Positions 42,365 through 54,100 are shown, counted from the first letter of the stretch. The stretch is 64,000 nt of DNA from Locusta migratoria (GCA_026315105.1 CM048745.1:151535323-151599322); one strand, 5' to 3'. Program-made: numbers and translations. Notes: generated by a model from the letters alone, not told the origin.

Positions 42365-42422
42365 ATCTTCCCAATAACTTTCTTCTTCTTCTTCTTCTCC
42401 TGCTCCTCCTCCTCCTCCTTCC

Positions 42423-42491
<69 letters not shown>

Positions 42492-42494
42492 TCT

Positions 42495-42560
<66 letters not shown>
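42365..42560. repeat. compound microsatellite (CTT/CCT, CT, AC)
   Basis: CTT/CCT triplets at about 42380-42420, (CT)n at about 42430-42498, (AC)n at about 42500-42560. Open frames across it are low-complexity artefacts. Confidence 0.95.
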
Positions 42561-42562
<2 letters not shown>

Positions 42563-42674
42563 TATATCTTAGAGGTTCCGGAGGATACAAATATAAACTG
42601 CCCTTTCGGATCACACGCTAGTCGTATACGTAGTTCCCGTATCTTAATATCAGCGATTTATCATCGTTTAGGCT

Positions 42675-43418
42675 GTTGTTGTTGTGGTCTTCAGTCCGGA
42701 GACTGGTTTGATGCAGCTCTCAACAATACCCTATCCTGAGCAAGCCTCTTCATCTCCATATAAGAACGGCAACCTACATCTGTCTGAATCTGCTTACTGT
42801 ATCCATCTCTTGGTCTTTTTCTGCGGTTTTTACCCCACACACTTGCCTCCAACGCTAAATTCACAATTCCTTGATGTCTAAGAATGTGTCCTATGATTCG
42901 ATCCCTTCTTTTAGTCAAGGTTTGCCAGAAATTCCTTTTCTCTCCAATTCTGTTCAGTACCTCCCCATTAGTCATGCGATCCACCCACCTAATCTTCAGC
43001 ATTTTTCTGTAGCACCACATTTCAAAAGCCTCTATCCTCTTCCTGTCCGCACTGTTTACCGTCCATGTTTCACTCCCATATAAGGCAACACTGCACACAA
43101 ATGCCTTCAGAGAGGACTTCCTTAGACTTGAATCAATATTCGATTTAAAATTTCTCTTTTGCAAGAACGCTTTTCTACCCATTGCCATTCTGCATTTTAT
43201 ATCCTCTGTACTGCGAGCATTATATGTTACTTTACTGCCCAAGTAACACAACTCATCTACCTCCTTTATTGTGTCGTTACCTAATCTAATTCCTTCAGCA
43301 TCACCTGATTTTCTTAGACTGCACTCCATTACCTTAGTTTTGCTCTTGTTAATGTTCATCGTATATGCACCTTTCAGCACACTTTCCAATCCGTTCAACT
43401 GCACTTCCAGGTCCTTTG
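42675..43418 (-). mobile_element. RTE-like LINE, 5'-truncated
   Basis: Flanked by CGTTTAGGCT (42665-42674, 43419-43428). On the minus strand a single open stretch of about 240 codons starts AKDLEVQLNGLESVLKGAYT and runs to the normal end NQSPD, matching the intact ORF from just after RT motif C. The tail is CAACAACAAC. RT and endonuclease are absent. The frame is still unbroken, so insertion is recent. The first residues of the longer open frame (to 43524) are host sequence. Confidence 0.93.
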
Positions 43419-43428
43419 CGTTTAGGCT

Positions 43429-44308
43429 ACTGCACACAAAAACATGAGCCCGGCCAATAATTTGTGACCTGTGTAAAAATGTTAATATTCTATCACGACG
43501 GGAGACGCTAAAGAGTAGAATCATAGCACTGGTTGTTTACAAATATGCCCAAAAACCATGACACGGGCGCGCAGTCGACGCTTGGCCACGGCACGACGTA
43601 ATTACGCGCTGATAACAACGGCAGGGAGACAAGCAACAGGCATCTGATAAGCTAATCCGAGGCCGGCAGATAGCTGGCGCGCCCTAACCTCAAAAGGCGC
43701 CGTTTGCAATGTTAAGGACGGCGGAACAACGCCTAAAACCGCCTTATCAGCATCACGCTGCAGGAGCGAAAGCTCTGGCAAGGCGGCGTTTGTGTGTGTC
43801 TAGAAAAAGCTACGTAACGTTTCGCATGGAAAATACAAGGGCTATTTCGGTACACAGTAAAGTGGATATCCATACGGTCCGACAATCTCTTCAAACAGTC
43901 TTCACTTAGACACTATTACATATCGTGGCCTGTGGTCAAAACGTTTAGCTGCTTTCAATATCTGTTTTCATATGTCAGATTTTCTGTGTCAAATCTGACG
44001 CTTGTACATTGCCAGGGTGACATTCGAGTTGTGTCCATATACACGTCTCCAACGCAGCTGCAAATTTTTGTGACCTAAATCCGTATTCAGAAATCCCGTT
44101 TCATGTGGTCCAGGTGAGGAACGATTCCTGTTGGATTCCGAATTCTCCGGTTTGATCTCTTAGGCTAGTCTCTAGAATAAATATATTGCAATGTTTCCAC
44201 ATCTATTGGTGCATGACAACGTTTTAGTTGTTCCATTGTTGGGTCAGAAACAAGTATCTCTGGTGCGTAAATTTCTTGAATTGTTGTTATGGGTCTATTT
44301 ATCACATA
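43429..44308. other. unassigned DNA
   Basis: No element recognised. A short ORF at 43709-43909 has no motif. Confidence 0.45.
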
Positions 44309-44958
44309 CTAGCTTAAACCCGCGGCTCCGCTCGCGTGTTGGTTGATTACGATAGATAAGCTATCTTTCAGTAGTGGGCTATGAGACTGGGTTTGAAGGA
44401 TGAAATGAAATACAATGCCTTCTTTAGAAACAAACATTTTTAATATATATTATCAGGAAATTAAGCAGTGTAAATGAAATCACACGTAAAACTGCACTCA
44501 TTTCGAGGAAACCAATCACGAAATTCAACAATAATGATTGTAATAATATCACAGATCGATCACTTGGTGTAATACGCGAAATGTCAAATCGTTTTTTAAG
44601 AGATGTATTAAAAGAAATTTCTTTTTGCTGCTTTATTTATTTATTCTTATATTTCCTTATTTGTATGCCTATCCTTACAGAGAAAGAGCTGAAGATATTG
44701 CAGCACGCATAGACCAAAGATATTGTCTGTAGCATCACGTTTCAATGTATGTAATATTCTTGCTATAGAGTCGCAAACGTTATCGCTGGCCTTCAGTCCG
44801 AATCTTTTTATAATTTGACGACTTTCAACCAACATAGCTTCCACTCCCTTATAGCTACCGACATGGAACTGCTATGATGTACAACGGGAGACTTCGGACA
44901 ACAATTACAAGCAAACCAGTCGTTTGCGTTCTGTAGTTTTCGCTGCAGAGCGAAATAT

Positions 44959-45000
<42 letters not shown>

Positions 45001-45439
45001 GTACAATTTTATATACGCCGATAACTTTCCATCCCAATATACTCTAACCTTTTATCATTGTCAACCCTCAAGCAACAATGCAACCAATAAATCCATTTTC
45101 AAAGAGTAATTATTGTTTCGCATTTCGCGTTATATTCTTCAAATTACTGAAAATCTATCAGATAGCTGTAAAGCCGTGCCTGAAACCTCCCTCAGGTATA
45201 CATTAGTAACTGTACAAATATTTAAGTCTCTACGTCTTGTCGTTCTGACGTGATTAGCGTACACCGAACAGACATTTAATATATATATAATATATATAGC
45301 TATCCGATCGCCATAAAACTGTGCCTAAAGCCTTCCCCGGGTAGACATTAGTAACTGTACAAATTTTTAGCTCTTTATGTCTTGTGGTTCAGACGTGATA
45401 AACGTACACCGAACAGACATTCCAATTTATAGATATAGA
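44309..45439 (-). mobile_element. Helitron H2, complete
   Basis: CTAG (minus 3' end, 44312-44309) with hairpin CGCGAGCGGAGCCGCGGG next to it. The 5' end TCTATATCTATAAATTGG is at about 45439. It contains an (AC)n tract (44961-44999) and the doubled 5' segment. The left flank gives the expected T on the minus strand. The 5' flank is a GAA repeat, making the exact border uncertain by a few bases. Confidence 0.8.
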
Positions 45440-45520
45440 AGAAGAAGAAGAAATCGCCTTGGAATTTTACTCCTGTAGTTTAATTAGACCAAGGTGTTCA
45501 ATTTTCGAAGCTTCCGAGCA

Positions 45521-45523
<3 letters not shown>

Positions 45524-45580
<57 letters not shown>
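45524..45580. repeat. (CT)n microsatellite
   Basis: Pure dinucleotide run. Confidence 0.95.
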
Positions 45581-45584
<4 letters not shown>

Positions 45585-46208
45585 GTAACGGAAATTAAAT
45601 GCTTAGGGTATAAAAATAATGAGCCTTTTACTTACAGAATTGCAGATGGTTCCCCGCCCTGAATCAGGTAACGTGAATATTATATACAATAACATACATC
45701 AGTCACTTCTGCTCTGCAATTCATCAATGCAGTAGAAGAACTAGGCCACCAAAGAAGTCCTTTAGACTCTTTTCGAACTGAACTATATATGGAGCTAAAT
45801 TTTTTATGGCTGCTGGCATATTACTGAAAATGTGTGTTGCTGATTAGTGAACTGCTTTCTGGGCCAAAGTGAGTACCGTAAATCTTTTCGAAAGTTATTC
45901 TTGTTTCTAGTATTGATCCCATTAACTGAGCTATTGGTTTGAGAAAACAATCATATTTTAATGACAGTTTTCATTAGAGAATAAATGCATTAGGGTAGTT
46001 AGTATCCTCAGTTCTTTAAATAGCCCTTCGCAGGATGTTCTTCAGTGGACACAGCAAATCATTCGCATCGCACGTTTTTGGGCCTTGAAAACTTGGCCTG
46101 ATGTGTAACCCCAAAAATAATCCCGTATGACATTATGGAATGAAAGTACGCATAATATGCTAGCTTTTCTATTTTTGTATCTCCTACTATGTCTGACAAC
46201 ATTCGTAC

Positions 46209-47224
46209 TACTCTTGTGTAGTTCGCGAACGAACTAGTTCGTGAGAGCGCTCCCACAGGCGAACTACGCGAACTATTTCGCAGATTCCTTGCCTCTTAGT
46301 TCATCCGCTCCTGTTCCGAAGACTGACGGGTAACAGCAAGGGAACGCGAGAGCGCGCAGAATCGCGTAATTCCTTTCTGCCAGTCACCGTCATTTCGAGC
46401 TAAGATGCAGCTCAGCTGTAGTTTTATAGGCGTTGCCCCAAAATACGGGTAACAGCACACGCTTGGGCAACACTGATCATTATATAAAAACAGCTGTCAT
46501 AACGAAAGGAAGTGCTCTTTTAGTAGCGGTAGCAAAAGCCAAAAAGAGCAGACGAACTAAAAAGAGCGACCTAATTCGCGGCCGAGCTGCAAACTGAAAC
46601 ATGCGCGATCGGTCGCGAACTAAAACATGCGCGATCGGTCGCGAACTAAAACATGCGCGATCGGTCGCGAACTAAAACATGCGCGATCGGTCGCGAACTA
46701 AAACATGCGCGATCGGTCGCGAACTAAAACATGCGCGCGATCGGTCGCGAACTATTATGCCAAACATATCTCCTCCTTAGTTCGTTGGATTGTTTTCCGA
46801 AGACCGACGGCCAATAGCGAGAGGGCGCGCAGCAGAATTAAAAATCACGTGTTTGCCTCCTCCTGACGAGATGGCTCTGCCTGCAAGATTACATAGTTCA
46901 GTGCTACAAAATTTCTGTTTTGAAGTATTCTGCACTCTGCAATATCTGACAATTTCCATAATGCAAAGATATAAAGATAACTCTAAACTTAAAGGCAAGA
47001 AATTATCCACAAACTGTTTCTTTTGGTTTGCGTGACATCGTTAGCGGATCAAGCAGCAAGCGCATGGAGCAGCTAGGTGGGGGAACTTCTCCCTCCACCA
47101 GCATGCGCAGACCACGCCGCTCAGCCGTCACTGGGAGCGGACGAACTAAAAGAACGAAGTAGTTCGCGCAGAGCCGCGAACTAAAGTGAGCGTTCCCGAT
47201 CGCGAACTAGTATGCGCAAGTCTA
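46209..47224. mobile_element. non-autonomous hAT-like element
   Basis: The 8-bp duplication ATTCGTAC (46201-46208, 47225-47232) is the hAT signature. The ends are TACTCTTGTG and, inward from the right, TAGACTTGCG. Both lead into TAGTTCGCG blocks. The GCGAACTA/TAGTTCGC motif recurs in both orientations in the two end regions and in a 26-bp tandem array at 46601-46756. The interior ORF (46790-47035) has no transposase motif. Confidence 0.82.
46601..46756 (+). repeat. 26-bp tandem array, six units
   Basis: Units begin at 46601, 46627, 46653, 46679, 46705 and 46731. Each contains CATGCGCGATCGGTCGCGAA then CTAAAA. The last unit has an extra CG. Confidence 0.95.
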
Positions 47225-47520
47225 ATTCGTACACCTGTCGGACTTGTTTAGGAGCTTCAGCAGTTCTGTGGTATGCTCCTCCCAGTTAAATTTATTATCG
47301 AATTGTAATTCCAAGAATTGAATACTGTCAACTGGATCTATCTCCTTTTTTTTAGCATTCTTTAGGCATATACTGACAGGAAACCTTTTTCAAGTTCAAA
47401 ACTACGGATTTTTCTTCTTCTTCTAGGTTTAGCGATAGAGAATTAGCTAGGAACCATTCATTAATGTCCATGAAAACATCATTAGCCGACCTTTGTAAGG
47501 CTATACTTGAAATGGGAACC

Positions 47521-48117
47521 TCTCTAGTTGACCCACACGCATGTGCCCAGTGTTGGCGCAAACGAAGCTGAAAGTTGCATGGTCTGCCGCATGGCAAGCA
47601 CGTGCGCGCTCTCGTTTGCCGCGGAACTTGCGCAGTAGGAGAAAAAAAGAAGGCTGGGTCTGACAATGGCAGGCAGATGAGGTTATTAGTCGCCGCTGCG
47701 TGACTACCGCACAAACAGCCCCCAGCTCCCACCAAGCACTTTGCATCTCGCTGGCCGGGGCATTGCTTCACCGTCCGGCTGCAGTGCTCGGTGGCGCCTT
47801 GCCGGTAATACGATCCCGAGGCATTCAACCCTCTGGTCAACGACCGCACCCTGAGGATGCCAACACAACCGCAACCGGAACTGCTGCACACACCGATTTC
47901 GCCCTTCGTAATCTCCATCTATCATGTAGGAGGAGGTAACTGTGGTATCTCGTCTAACCAGACGATTCCTCTTCTCCACATCCCTACACGAGACTTCACA
48001 CGTTGACCCGTAATTCGGATAATTATAGATTATTTCACTGATTACAGTTTACTGATATGCCCGAAACAACAGACACCATATCTATAATCTTACATCCAAC
48101 AAGCAAAAGACAATTTC
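47521..48117. other. unassigned, CpG-containing
   Basis: Overlapping frames on both strands (47352-47979) with cysteine- and arginine-rich translations. I recognise no domain beyond the LINE portion. Confidence 0.4.
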
Positions 48118-48124
48118 CGTCCGA

Positions 48125-49068
48125 CTGCAGAAATGCAAATTGGTGTATCAGACCAATTGTGTGATTGGATTGAGGAATTCCTAGATAACAGAAAGCAGCA
48201 GGTCATTCTCAATGGAGAGAAGTCTTCAGAAGTAGGAGTTACGTCAGGTGTGCCACAGGGGAGTGTCGTGGGTCCGTTGCTGCTCACGATATATCCTTGC
48301 GGATAATATCGGCAGTTCACTGAGGCTTTTTGCGGATGATGCTGTAGTATATAGAGAGGTTGTAACAATAGAAAATTGTATTGAGATGCAGGAGGATCTG
48401 CATAGAATTGACGCATGGTGCAGGGAATGGCAATTAAATCTCATTGTAGACAAGTGTAATGCGCTGCGAATACACGGAAAGGAGGACCATTTATCATTTA
48501 GTTACATTATTGCTGGTCAACAACTGGAAGCAGTTAATTCCATAAATTATCTGGGACTAGTCATTAGGAGGGATTTAAAATGGAACGACCATATAAAATC
48601 AATCGTCGGTAAAACAGATGCCAGACTTAGATTCATTGGAAGAATACTAAGGAAATGCAGTCCGAAAACAAAGGAAGTAGGTTACAGTACACTTGTGGAC
48701 AAGAAGTGGACAAGATCCAACGGAGAGCAGCGCGCTTCGTTACAGGATCATTTGGTAATCGTGAAAGCGTTACGGAGATGATCGCTAAACTGCAGTGGAA
48801 GATTCTGCAGGAGAGACGCTCTGTCGCTCGGTACGGGCTTTTGTCGAAGTTTAGAGAACATACCTTTACTGAGGAGTCTAGCAGTATATTGCTCCCTCAT
48901 GAGGATAAAATCAGAGAGATTAGAGCCCAGACAAAGGCATACCGACAATCCTCCTTTCCGCGAACAATACGTGACTGGAATAGGAGGGAAAATCTATAGT
49001 GGTACTCAAGGTATCCTCCGCCACACACCGTCGGGTGGCTTGCGGAGTATGGTTGTAGATGTAGAATA
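48125..49068 (+). mobile_element. CR1/Jockey-like LINE, 5'-truncated
   Basis: Flanked by CGTCCGA (48118-48124, 49069-49075). RT: WIEEFLDNRKQQVILNGEKS, SGVPQGSVVGPLLLTIY (motif B region), then a frameshift, then SSLRLFADDAVVYREVV (motif C). After that come INYLGLVIRRDLKWNDHI, IGRILRKCSP, ILQERRSVARYGLLSKF, KIREIRAQTKAYRQS and IRDWNRRENL before the stop. The tail ends TTGTAGATGTAGAA. Best preserved copy of this family here but with at least three frame changes. Confidence 0.87.
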
Positions 49069-49075
49069 CGTCCGA

Positions 49076-49565
49076 TCTCTTGCGAGAACACAGTTAAAGC
49101 TGCGATCGAGACAAGTGACGGGCAGGGAGCACTAAAATCGTAGTCGAGAATTGTGGCAGGCAGGAAGGGTGCCTAGATAAGGAAGGGTTCCTAGATAACC
49201 TACTTCGTTAAGGAGACCTGGACGTGAATGGGGTGCATTTTCATATCTGCTTTCAGTGTACATTACTCTTGATCTAACAATGATTCCATCACTGAATGAC
49301 GTTAACTCAAACTGTAATAAGAAATTTATTGAAATATCAGTCATAGTTGAAGAATTAGAATAGATATTTTTATAATACAAGTTTGCATTCTGGAGCCTTT
49401 TTCTGGTGCATCGTCAGTCTAATATCATTTAGACTGTGGAAAGCTACTTTGTAGTTTGGAGTATATCTGAGGAAACAGAAAAAACTTTATTACACTTCAT
49501 TACCAATTTGTCTATAACTCGCCGTTAAAATTACACAGAGAATGACAATTATAGATCATTCCTGC
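49076..49565. other. unassigned DNA
   Basis: No recognisable element. A short direct repeat (GGAAGGGTGCCTAGATAA, GGAAGGGTTCCTAGATAA) lies at about 49165. Confidence 0.45.
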
Positions 49566-49868
49566 AAAGTAAGGTAAAGGTGAAGCAGTCAACAATCCGA
49601 AGATTGGTTTGAACACCACAGTGCTTCACTAGGCATGGTCCTAGGTGGTATGCCGTTGCCTTCCTCCGACCTTCGAACTGACCCAGCCAGTTATAGGGAG
49701 ACCTACAGTTTAACGTGGATTCCGAACCACGGTGCTACTTGATATTTTTCACGCCAGCAACGTTGCCAGAGGTGAAAGAAGAGGTGAGTGACATAAAAAG
49801 CCTAGGACCTGGCGGGGATCGAACTCGTGACCCTTGGATTTATAGCCTGGCACTCTACCACTGTGCTG
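49566..49868 (-). mobile_element. tRNA-derived SINE family B
   Basis: AAGTAAGGTAAAG start, GTCAACAATCCGAAGATTGG and the head at the right with minus-strand B-box GAGTTCGATCCCCGCC. Uninterrupted copy. Directly followed by SINE A tail sequence. Confidence 0.85.
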
Positions 49869-50004
49869 TATTAGCTACTTCATAAGTACTTTGTAAGTTT
49901 AGGGACTGATGAAATGTTCAAATGTTTGTAAATCTATCGGACCAAACTGCGTGGTCATCAGTCCGTAGCTTACAAACTACTTAAACCTACGTAAACTAAC
50001 CTAA

Positions 50005-50059
<55 letters not shown>

Positions 50060-50203
50060 CCCCAGGAAGGACTCGAACCTCCACGGCAAGCAAACGCGCG
50101 CTCCGCAGCGATACGCTTTAGACAGCTCGGCTACTCCACCGCGGCAGGGACTGATGACTCCGTAGTTAAGTCCCATGAGCTCTACAAACATTTGAACATT
50201 TGA
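49869..50203 (+). mobile_element. SINE family A tail split by SINE C
   Basis: 49869-49912 (CTTCATAAGTACTTTGTAAG, TTTAGGGACTGATGA) and 50146-50203 (CTCCGTAGTTAAGTCCCATG) are one SINE A tail lacking its tRNA head, interrupted by 49913-50145. Confidence 0.88.
49913..50145 (-). mobile_element. tRNA-derived SINE, family C, complete
   Basis: Duplication AGGGACTGATGA (49901-49912, 50146-50157). On the minus strand: GCCGCGGTGGAGTAGCCGAG (A-box), GAGGTTCGAGTCCTTCC (B-box), then GGGGCATG, an AC/GT run (50007-50057) and a tail sharing TTTGTAAGC.ACGGACTGATG with family A. Confidence 0.93.
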
Positions 50204-50629
50204 GTTCATGAGATAATTGCACATAAACGATAACTTTCATGGAATACCGCCCCATGACGCACCAAGTTTTAATCTACTACTTCTTTACTAGTAATTGTAT
50301 TCTCAACAGATTTTAGGCACATACCGCACTTGCACAGATTAATATATACCTGAAAAATTATACAGCTGTACAACATATAAATCAATAAATATGAGATCGT
50401 ACTATGTTACGTCATTTGTATTCTGATTACTACCTTTGTTTGGATACTGCACTTATAATTTTGTATATCATGCAAGACAGCCTTATTTCTTATATATTCT
50501 CCGATAAATATAAATATTTTTATACAAAAAATGGAAACGGTCAGAGAGATAAGGGATAGAACAAGTACTTCCTCAAGGTATGAATAAATAAATAAATAAA
50601 TACCCGGGCAACGCCGGGTTTTCAGCTAG
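50204..50629 (+). mobile_element. Helitron H1, 3' half
   Basis: Matches 25205-25420 (ACCAAGTTTTAATCTACTAC) and ends CCCGGGCAACGCCGGGT, TTTCAGCTAG followed by T. The 5' half is missing at the junction with SINE A. Confidence 0.78.
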
Positions 50630-50774
50630 TACACATTACATTGTTCACTCGAATGTGCTGAAAATGTGCTCTCGTATAATTTTTACTTATATTTATGTTA
50701 CGTATTCTTATTATTTTCCTAATTCTATATATGCTGCTGACATATGCCCTATGGTTAGATACAGAACAGATTTC

Positions 50775-50957
50775 GCCGCGTTGGAGTGGCCGAGCGTTCC
50801 AAGGTGCTCGCCGCTGCTCGCCATCGGAGGTTCGAGTCCTCCCTCGGGAATGAGTGTATTTGTTGTCCTTAGCATTAAGTCACAGTAAGTAGTTTGTAAG
50901 TCTAGACCAGAGTAGTTAATCCCGATAGATTTACAAGCATCTGAACATTTTTGACGA
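50775..50957 (+). mobile_element. tRNA-derived SINE, family D
   Basis: GCGTTGGAGTGGCCGAGCG head, B-box GAGGTTCGAGTCCTCC and a diverged tail (TAGTTTGTAAGTCTAGACC). Flanking duplication not found. Confidence 0.75.
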
Positions 50958-51169
50958 ATGGAAACTGCGGAACTGAACGGAACGGTAAATCAGTGCTCTT
51001 TGGAAAATCCGTATTACTCGTCTCTGGTTTGTAATCATTATTTCTCGTCGGTGTATTTTTCTTCTGGGTACGCCATATCTCCCGTATTACTTATCCAAAA
51101 TTAATGATTAATGATTTAGGTGTCAAGGTTTCGTTCTACACTAATGACGAAAAATAAAAGTAGTTGTTT

Positions 51170-51206
<37 letters not shown>

Positions 51207-51660
51207 TCTACTGTTCGTATAATCTAAGTTGATACCCGGCAACGATCGTAAATGGTACAAGTACTTACGGTTGCTGCCATCAGTCACCGTGCCGAATATC
51301 AACTTAGTTTGCACAACCGATATAAAAGCTATGTAGAAGGTGCCACCTATTGACAATCATTTTATGAACGACAGCTCTTCAGTTGTTTAGATTCTTTATG
51401 CAAGCCAAAGACCTTCTTTGATGCAAACATAGTTTATCACTATTTCGGTTATACGCGTCGATGGAACGACGGAAAATACACAAATAATTTAATTTAACTA
51501 ACAGGGACAACGGCTCTTGAAATTGCTTAGATTTTTTCCGGAAGCGTAGTTTATCACGAGATTTCTGTTTCGCACGTCGATGAATAACAGTTGTTGGAGT
51601 TGTTCACTAATGAACTGAATTACCTCAACGTCCATGAACACAGGTATGTACTGCATACTA
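50958..51660. other. unassigned DNA with (AC)n
   Basis: An AC run at 51172-51204. The rest is unrecognised. The minus ORF at 51141-51356 is largely the microsatellite translation. Confidence 0.5.
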
Positions 51661-51816
51661 TTATAACTTATACTAAACTTTCAAACTACTTATGAACTAG
51701 CTAACACTAAAGACGGCACAAATATCCATGCCCGAGGGGGGATACGAACCCCCGACCGTAGTGGCCGTGCAGACCGTGACTGACGTGCCGCAGTCCCTTC
51801 GGCCACCGCGGCCGGC
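51661..51816 (-). mobile_element. SINE family A, tail-truncated
   Basis: Minus strand: GCCGCGGTGGCCGAAGGGAC, then GGGGGTTCGTATCCCCCCTC, then the usual GCATGGATATTTGTGCCGTC. The 3' tail block is missing. Confidence 0.85.
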
Positions 51817-51939
51817 TTCTATTACTGAAATCGAAATTACATTAAAATATTAAAACACTTCGTTGCAATATAATGATCTATGACTGATAAGGAAAGAGTT
51901 AATCATTTGCAAGGGTCGACTAGTATATATTTATATATA

Positions 51940-52300
51940 CATGTGGCGTCTGTTCCGAAAGAACAGACGTCACTTCGGATCCTGCAGTTGTTATTATTTA
52001 ATATTCACAAAAATATGACGTCAACTGCGATTGGGCAAAGCTGAATGTGTACCCAGCCGGGATTTGAACCCGGGTCTTCTGCTCTTTCGGAACAGACGCC
52101 ACGTGTATATATAATATGCCGGTGACGGGCAATGATCCTATCGTTAGTGGGGAGGGGTGGGCAATTTTGAAGCCCTTTGAAGGAGTCAGCGCAACTGCCT
52201 AGAAAGCAGGAGACCCGGGTTCAAATCCCGGCTGGGTACACATTTTCAGCTTTGCCCAATCGCAGTTGATGTCTTATTCTGTGAATATTAGTATATATTT
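51940..52300. repeat. inverted pair of family E tRNA-like repeats
   Basis: Arms about 52000-52083 and 52205-52290 pair. Each contains CCCGGGTTCAAATCCCGG (minus on the left, plus on the right). On the left a further hairpin GTCTGTTCCGAAAGAACAGA and GTTCCG repeats lie at 51950-52100. The right unit reads GTCAGCGCAACTGCCTAGAA ahead of the B-box. Confidence 0.8.
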
Positions 52301-53184
52301 AGTAACGAGTGTATGTGGCCAGTAATTGATCTCTAATAGAAGCGATGTGCGTCAAAGTGAACACGACAATAAACAGCGTCACAGAGCTCTGCACGCACTG
52401 AACACGTGTCTGGCGACAGGAGGAAACGGCAATACTGGCCTTCAACTTGAGCAGGCGATGTGGAGCTTAATCCGGGAGGCGCGCCGGCTGATAGCTGGAA
52501 ATTTACGGCAGGATAATGAAAGTCTCCGGCGCTATTGTTCACGTGGCCCACGCCGTAGAGCGGTGCCGAAGCACGCTGGCTGCAGTGAGGCCGTACTCAA
52601 AGGTTTTACATTCCAACCAGGGCACGGGTCAGTTCTCCATTATAAGCAGTCCATTAGGATAAGAGTCTCAAATATTTGCAGCCTTTTCTACGCTTAAAAC
52701 TGCACATGCACTGCACTGAGGGCGAATAATGTGGCTGGCAAGTCGGGGTCCCCCAATCCCAATCACCGAGTACCCCGGTCAGTACAGTTTACTCAAAATT
52801 GTGTAGTTTACTAGCAATCTGCTTTTATTTTCGAATAGTTCGTAACCAGAAAGATACGTCTACCGTACCGCATGTCCCTTATGACATGTATTCGTGTTCT
52901 CCAGATCTAAAATAAGACTTTTTAAATTTACTATTAGTGTGCTTGTAATTTATCTTGTGTGTAATAAATTTGTTATATTAGTTAACCCCTTAAGTGCGAG
53001 TGACGGATAAATCCGTCTGCCGCGTTCTGTAGCTAGTAGCTTGTGGGAATGACGAGATTTCACCCTGACATTGCAACTATATGTCAACTATATGGTTTGC
53101 TGAAATGCTATCATAACAAAATATTCTTAATAGCAACATATATTAAATAAAACCTTTCATTCCCTTAATAGCTGAATCTGCAAA
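52301..53184. other. unassigned DNA
   Basis: The 123-codon plus ORF at 52326-52697 has no known domain. It is the longest orphan frame of this part and could be chance. Confidence 0.4.
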
Positions 53185-53197
53185 TATACCGAAACAC

Positions 53198-53387
53198 GCC
53201 GGCCGCGGTGGCCGGGGGGACTGAGGCACTTCAGTCACGGTCTGCAAGGCCACTACGGTCGGGGGTTCGAATCCTCCCTCGGGCATGGATATTTGTGCCG
53301 TCCTTAGTTGTAAGTACTTCATAAGTAGTTTGTAAGTTTAGGGACTGATGACCCCGTAGTTAAGTCCCTTAAGCTAAACAACCATTT
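53198..53387 (+). mobile_element. SINE family A, complete
   Basis: GCCGGCCGCGGTGGCC start, B-box CGGGGGTTCGAATCCTCC and tail GGGACTGATGACCCCGTAGT. Duplication TATACCGAAACAC (53185-53197, 53388-53400). Confidence 0.95.
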
Positions 53388-53400
53388 TATACCGAAACAC

Positions 53401-54100
53401 ATCTTCTTAGTCCCAACCAAGTATATATGTATATTTGTATTTCTGGCTTAAAAATTGATTAATAGTAACATAATTTCAAACATCGTCATCCCCTAAATCA
53501 CCCCCTTAATGGGTGAAAGTCCAGAAATACCAAAACACACAGTTTTTAAATTCTAACAAACAATAAATACCGATTTTCCTGGGTCGGCCTTAAAGTTGTC
53601 TCAAAAGCAATGTAGGTTCAAAATGAATATTGCCATCCCCTATTTCACTCCTGTAATCGATGACTTTCCAAAAATCCCAAAACATACTTTTTTTGAATTA
53701 TAGCTAATAATCCCAGAGTTTTCGCTGTTCTAGCTTCAATATCGCGTCAATAGCAACGAATGTTCAAAAACTAATTTTTAACATCCCCTATTTCATCGCC
53801 TTAATAATTAAAAATGCAAAAATACCAAACCACGGATGTCTTAAATTCTAACCAAGAATCCAAATCCGAAATTTTGTACTTATAACTTCATAATTGCCTA
53901 AGTACCAACGTTATTTAAAAAAAAAAAAAAAAGTCACCCCCTATTTCACCCCCGTAGGGATGGTATGTCGAAAAATCACTCCTTAACAACATCTACAGTA
54001 TAAGATCTATACGCAAATTTCAAGTTTCTATCACCAGTGGTGTGGGCTGGGCGATGATGAGTCATTCAGTCAACTGGGACATTGCTTTTTTATATGAAGT
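53401..54100 (+). repeat. degenerate tandem repeat, about 150-bp period
   Basis: CATCCCCTA..TCACC..C..TAAT starts recur at about 53485, 53630, 53790 and 53935, each followed by AAA.TCCAAAAATACCAAAAC-like sequence. Ends near GTGTGGGCTGGGCGATGATG, a stretch I have seen repeatedly in insect genomes. Class unknown. Confidence 0.6.

Larger units (their letters stand above)
45715..47520 (-). mobile_element. Jockey/CR1-like LINE split by a hAT-like element
   Basis: On the minus strand, right part (47225-47520): FMDINEWFLANSLSLNLE, then SVVLNLKK, IDPVDSIQFLELQFDNKFNW and LLKLLNKS. Left part (45715-46208): TKIEKLAYYAYFHSIMSYGI and more decayed pieces. This is the RT thumb and C-terminal order of a common insect LINE (…NEWF…FLGL.…W.EH…YYAYFHSI.SYGI). 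The LFADD motif and endonuclease are missing. The interruption is 46209-47224. Frames are broken. Confidence 0.78.

Noticed and set aside
43419..43524. Coding start of the minus ORF 42691-43524
   Set aside because: The flanking duplication shows that residues upstream of about 43418 are host DNA read through by chance.
46601..46756. CRISPR array
   Set aside because: Units are contiguous 26-bp tandem repeats without unique spacers, in a eukaryotic hAT-like element.
52326..52697. New 123-codon gene
   Set aside because: No motif, no supporting structure and no codon signal I can judge. Kept only as an orphan frame in unassigned DNA.
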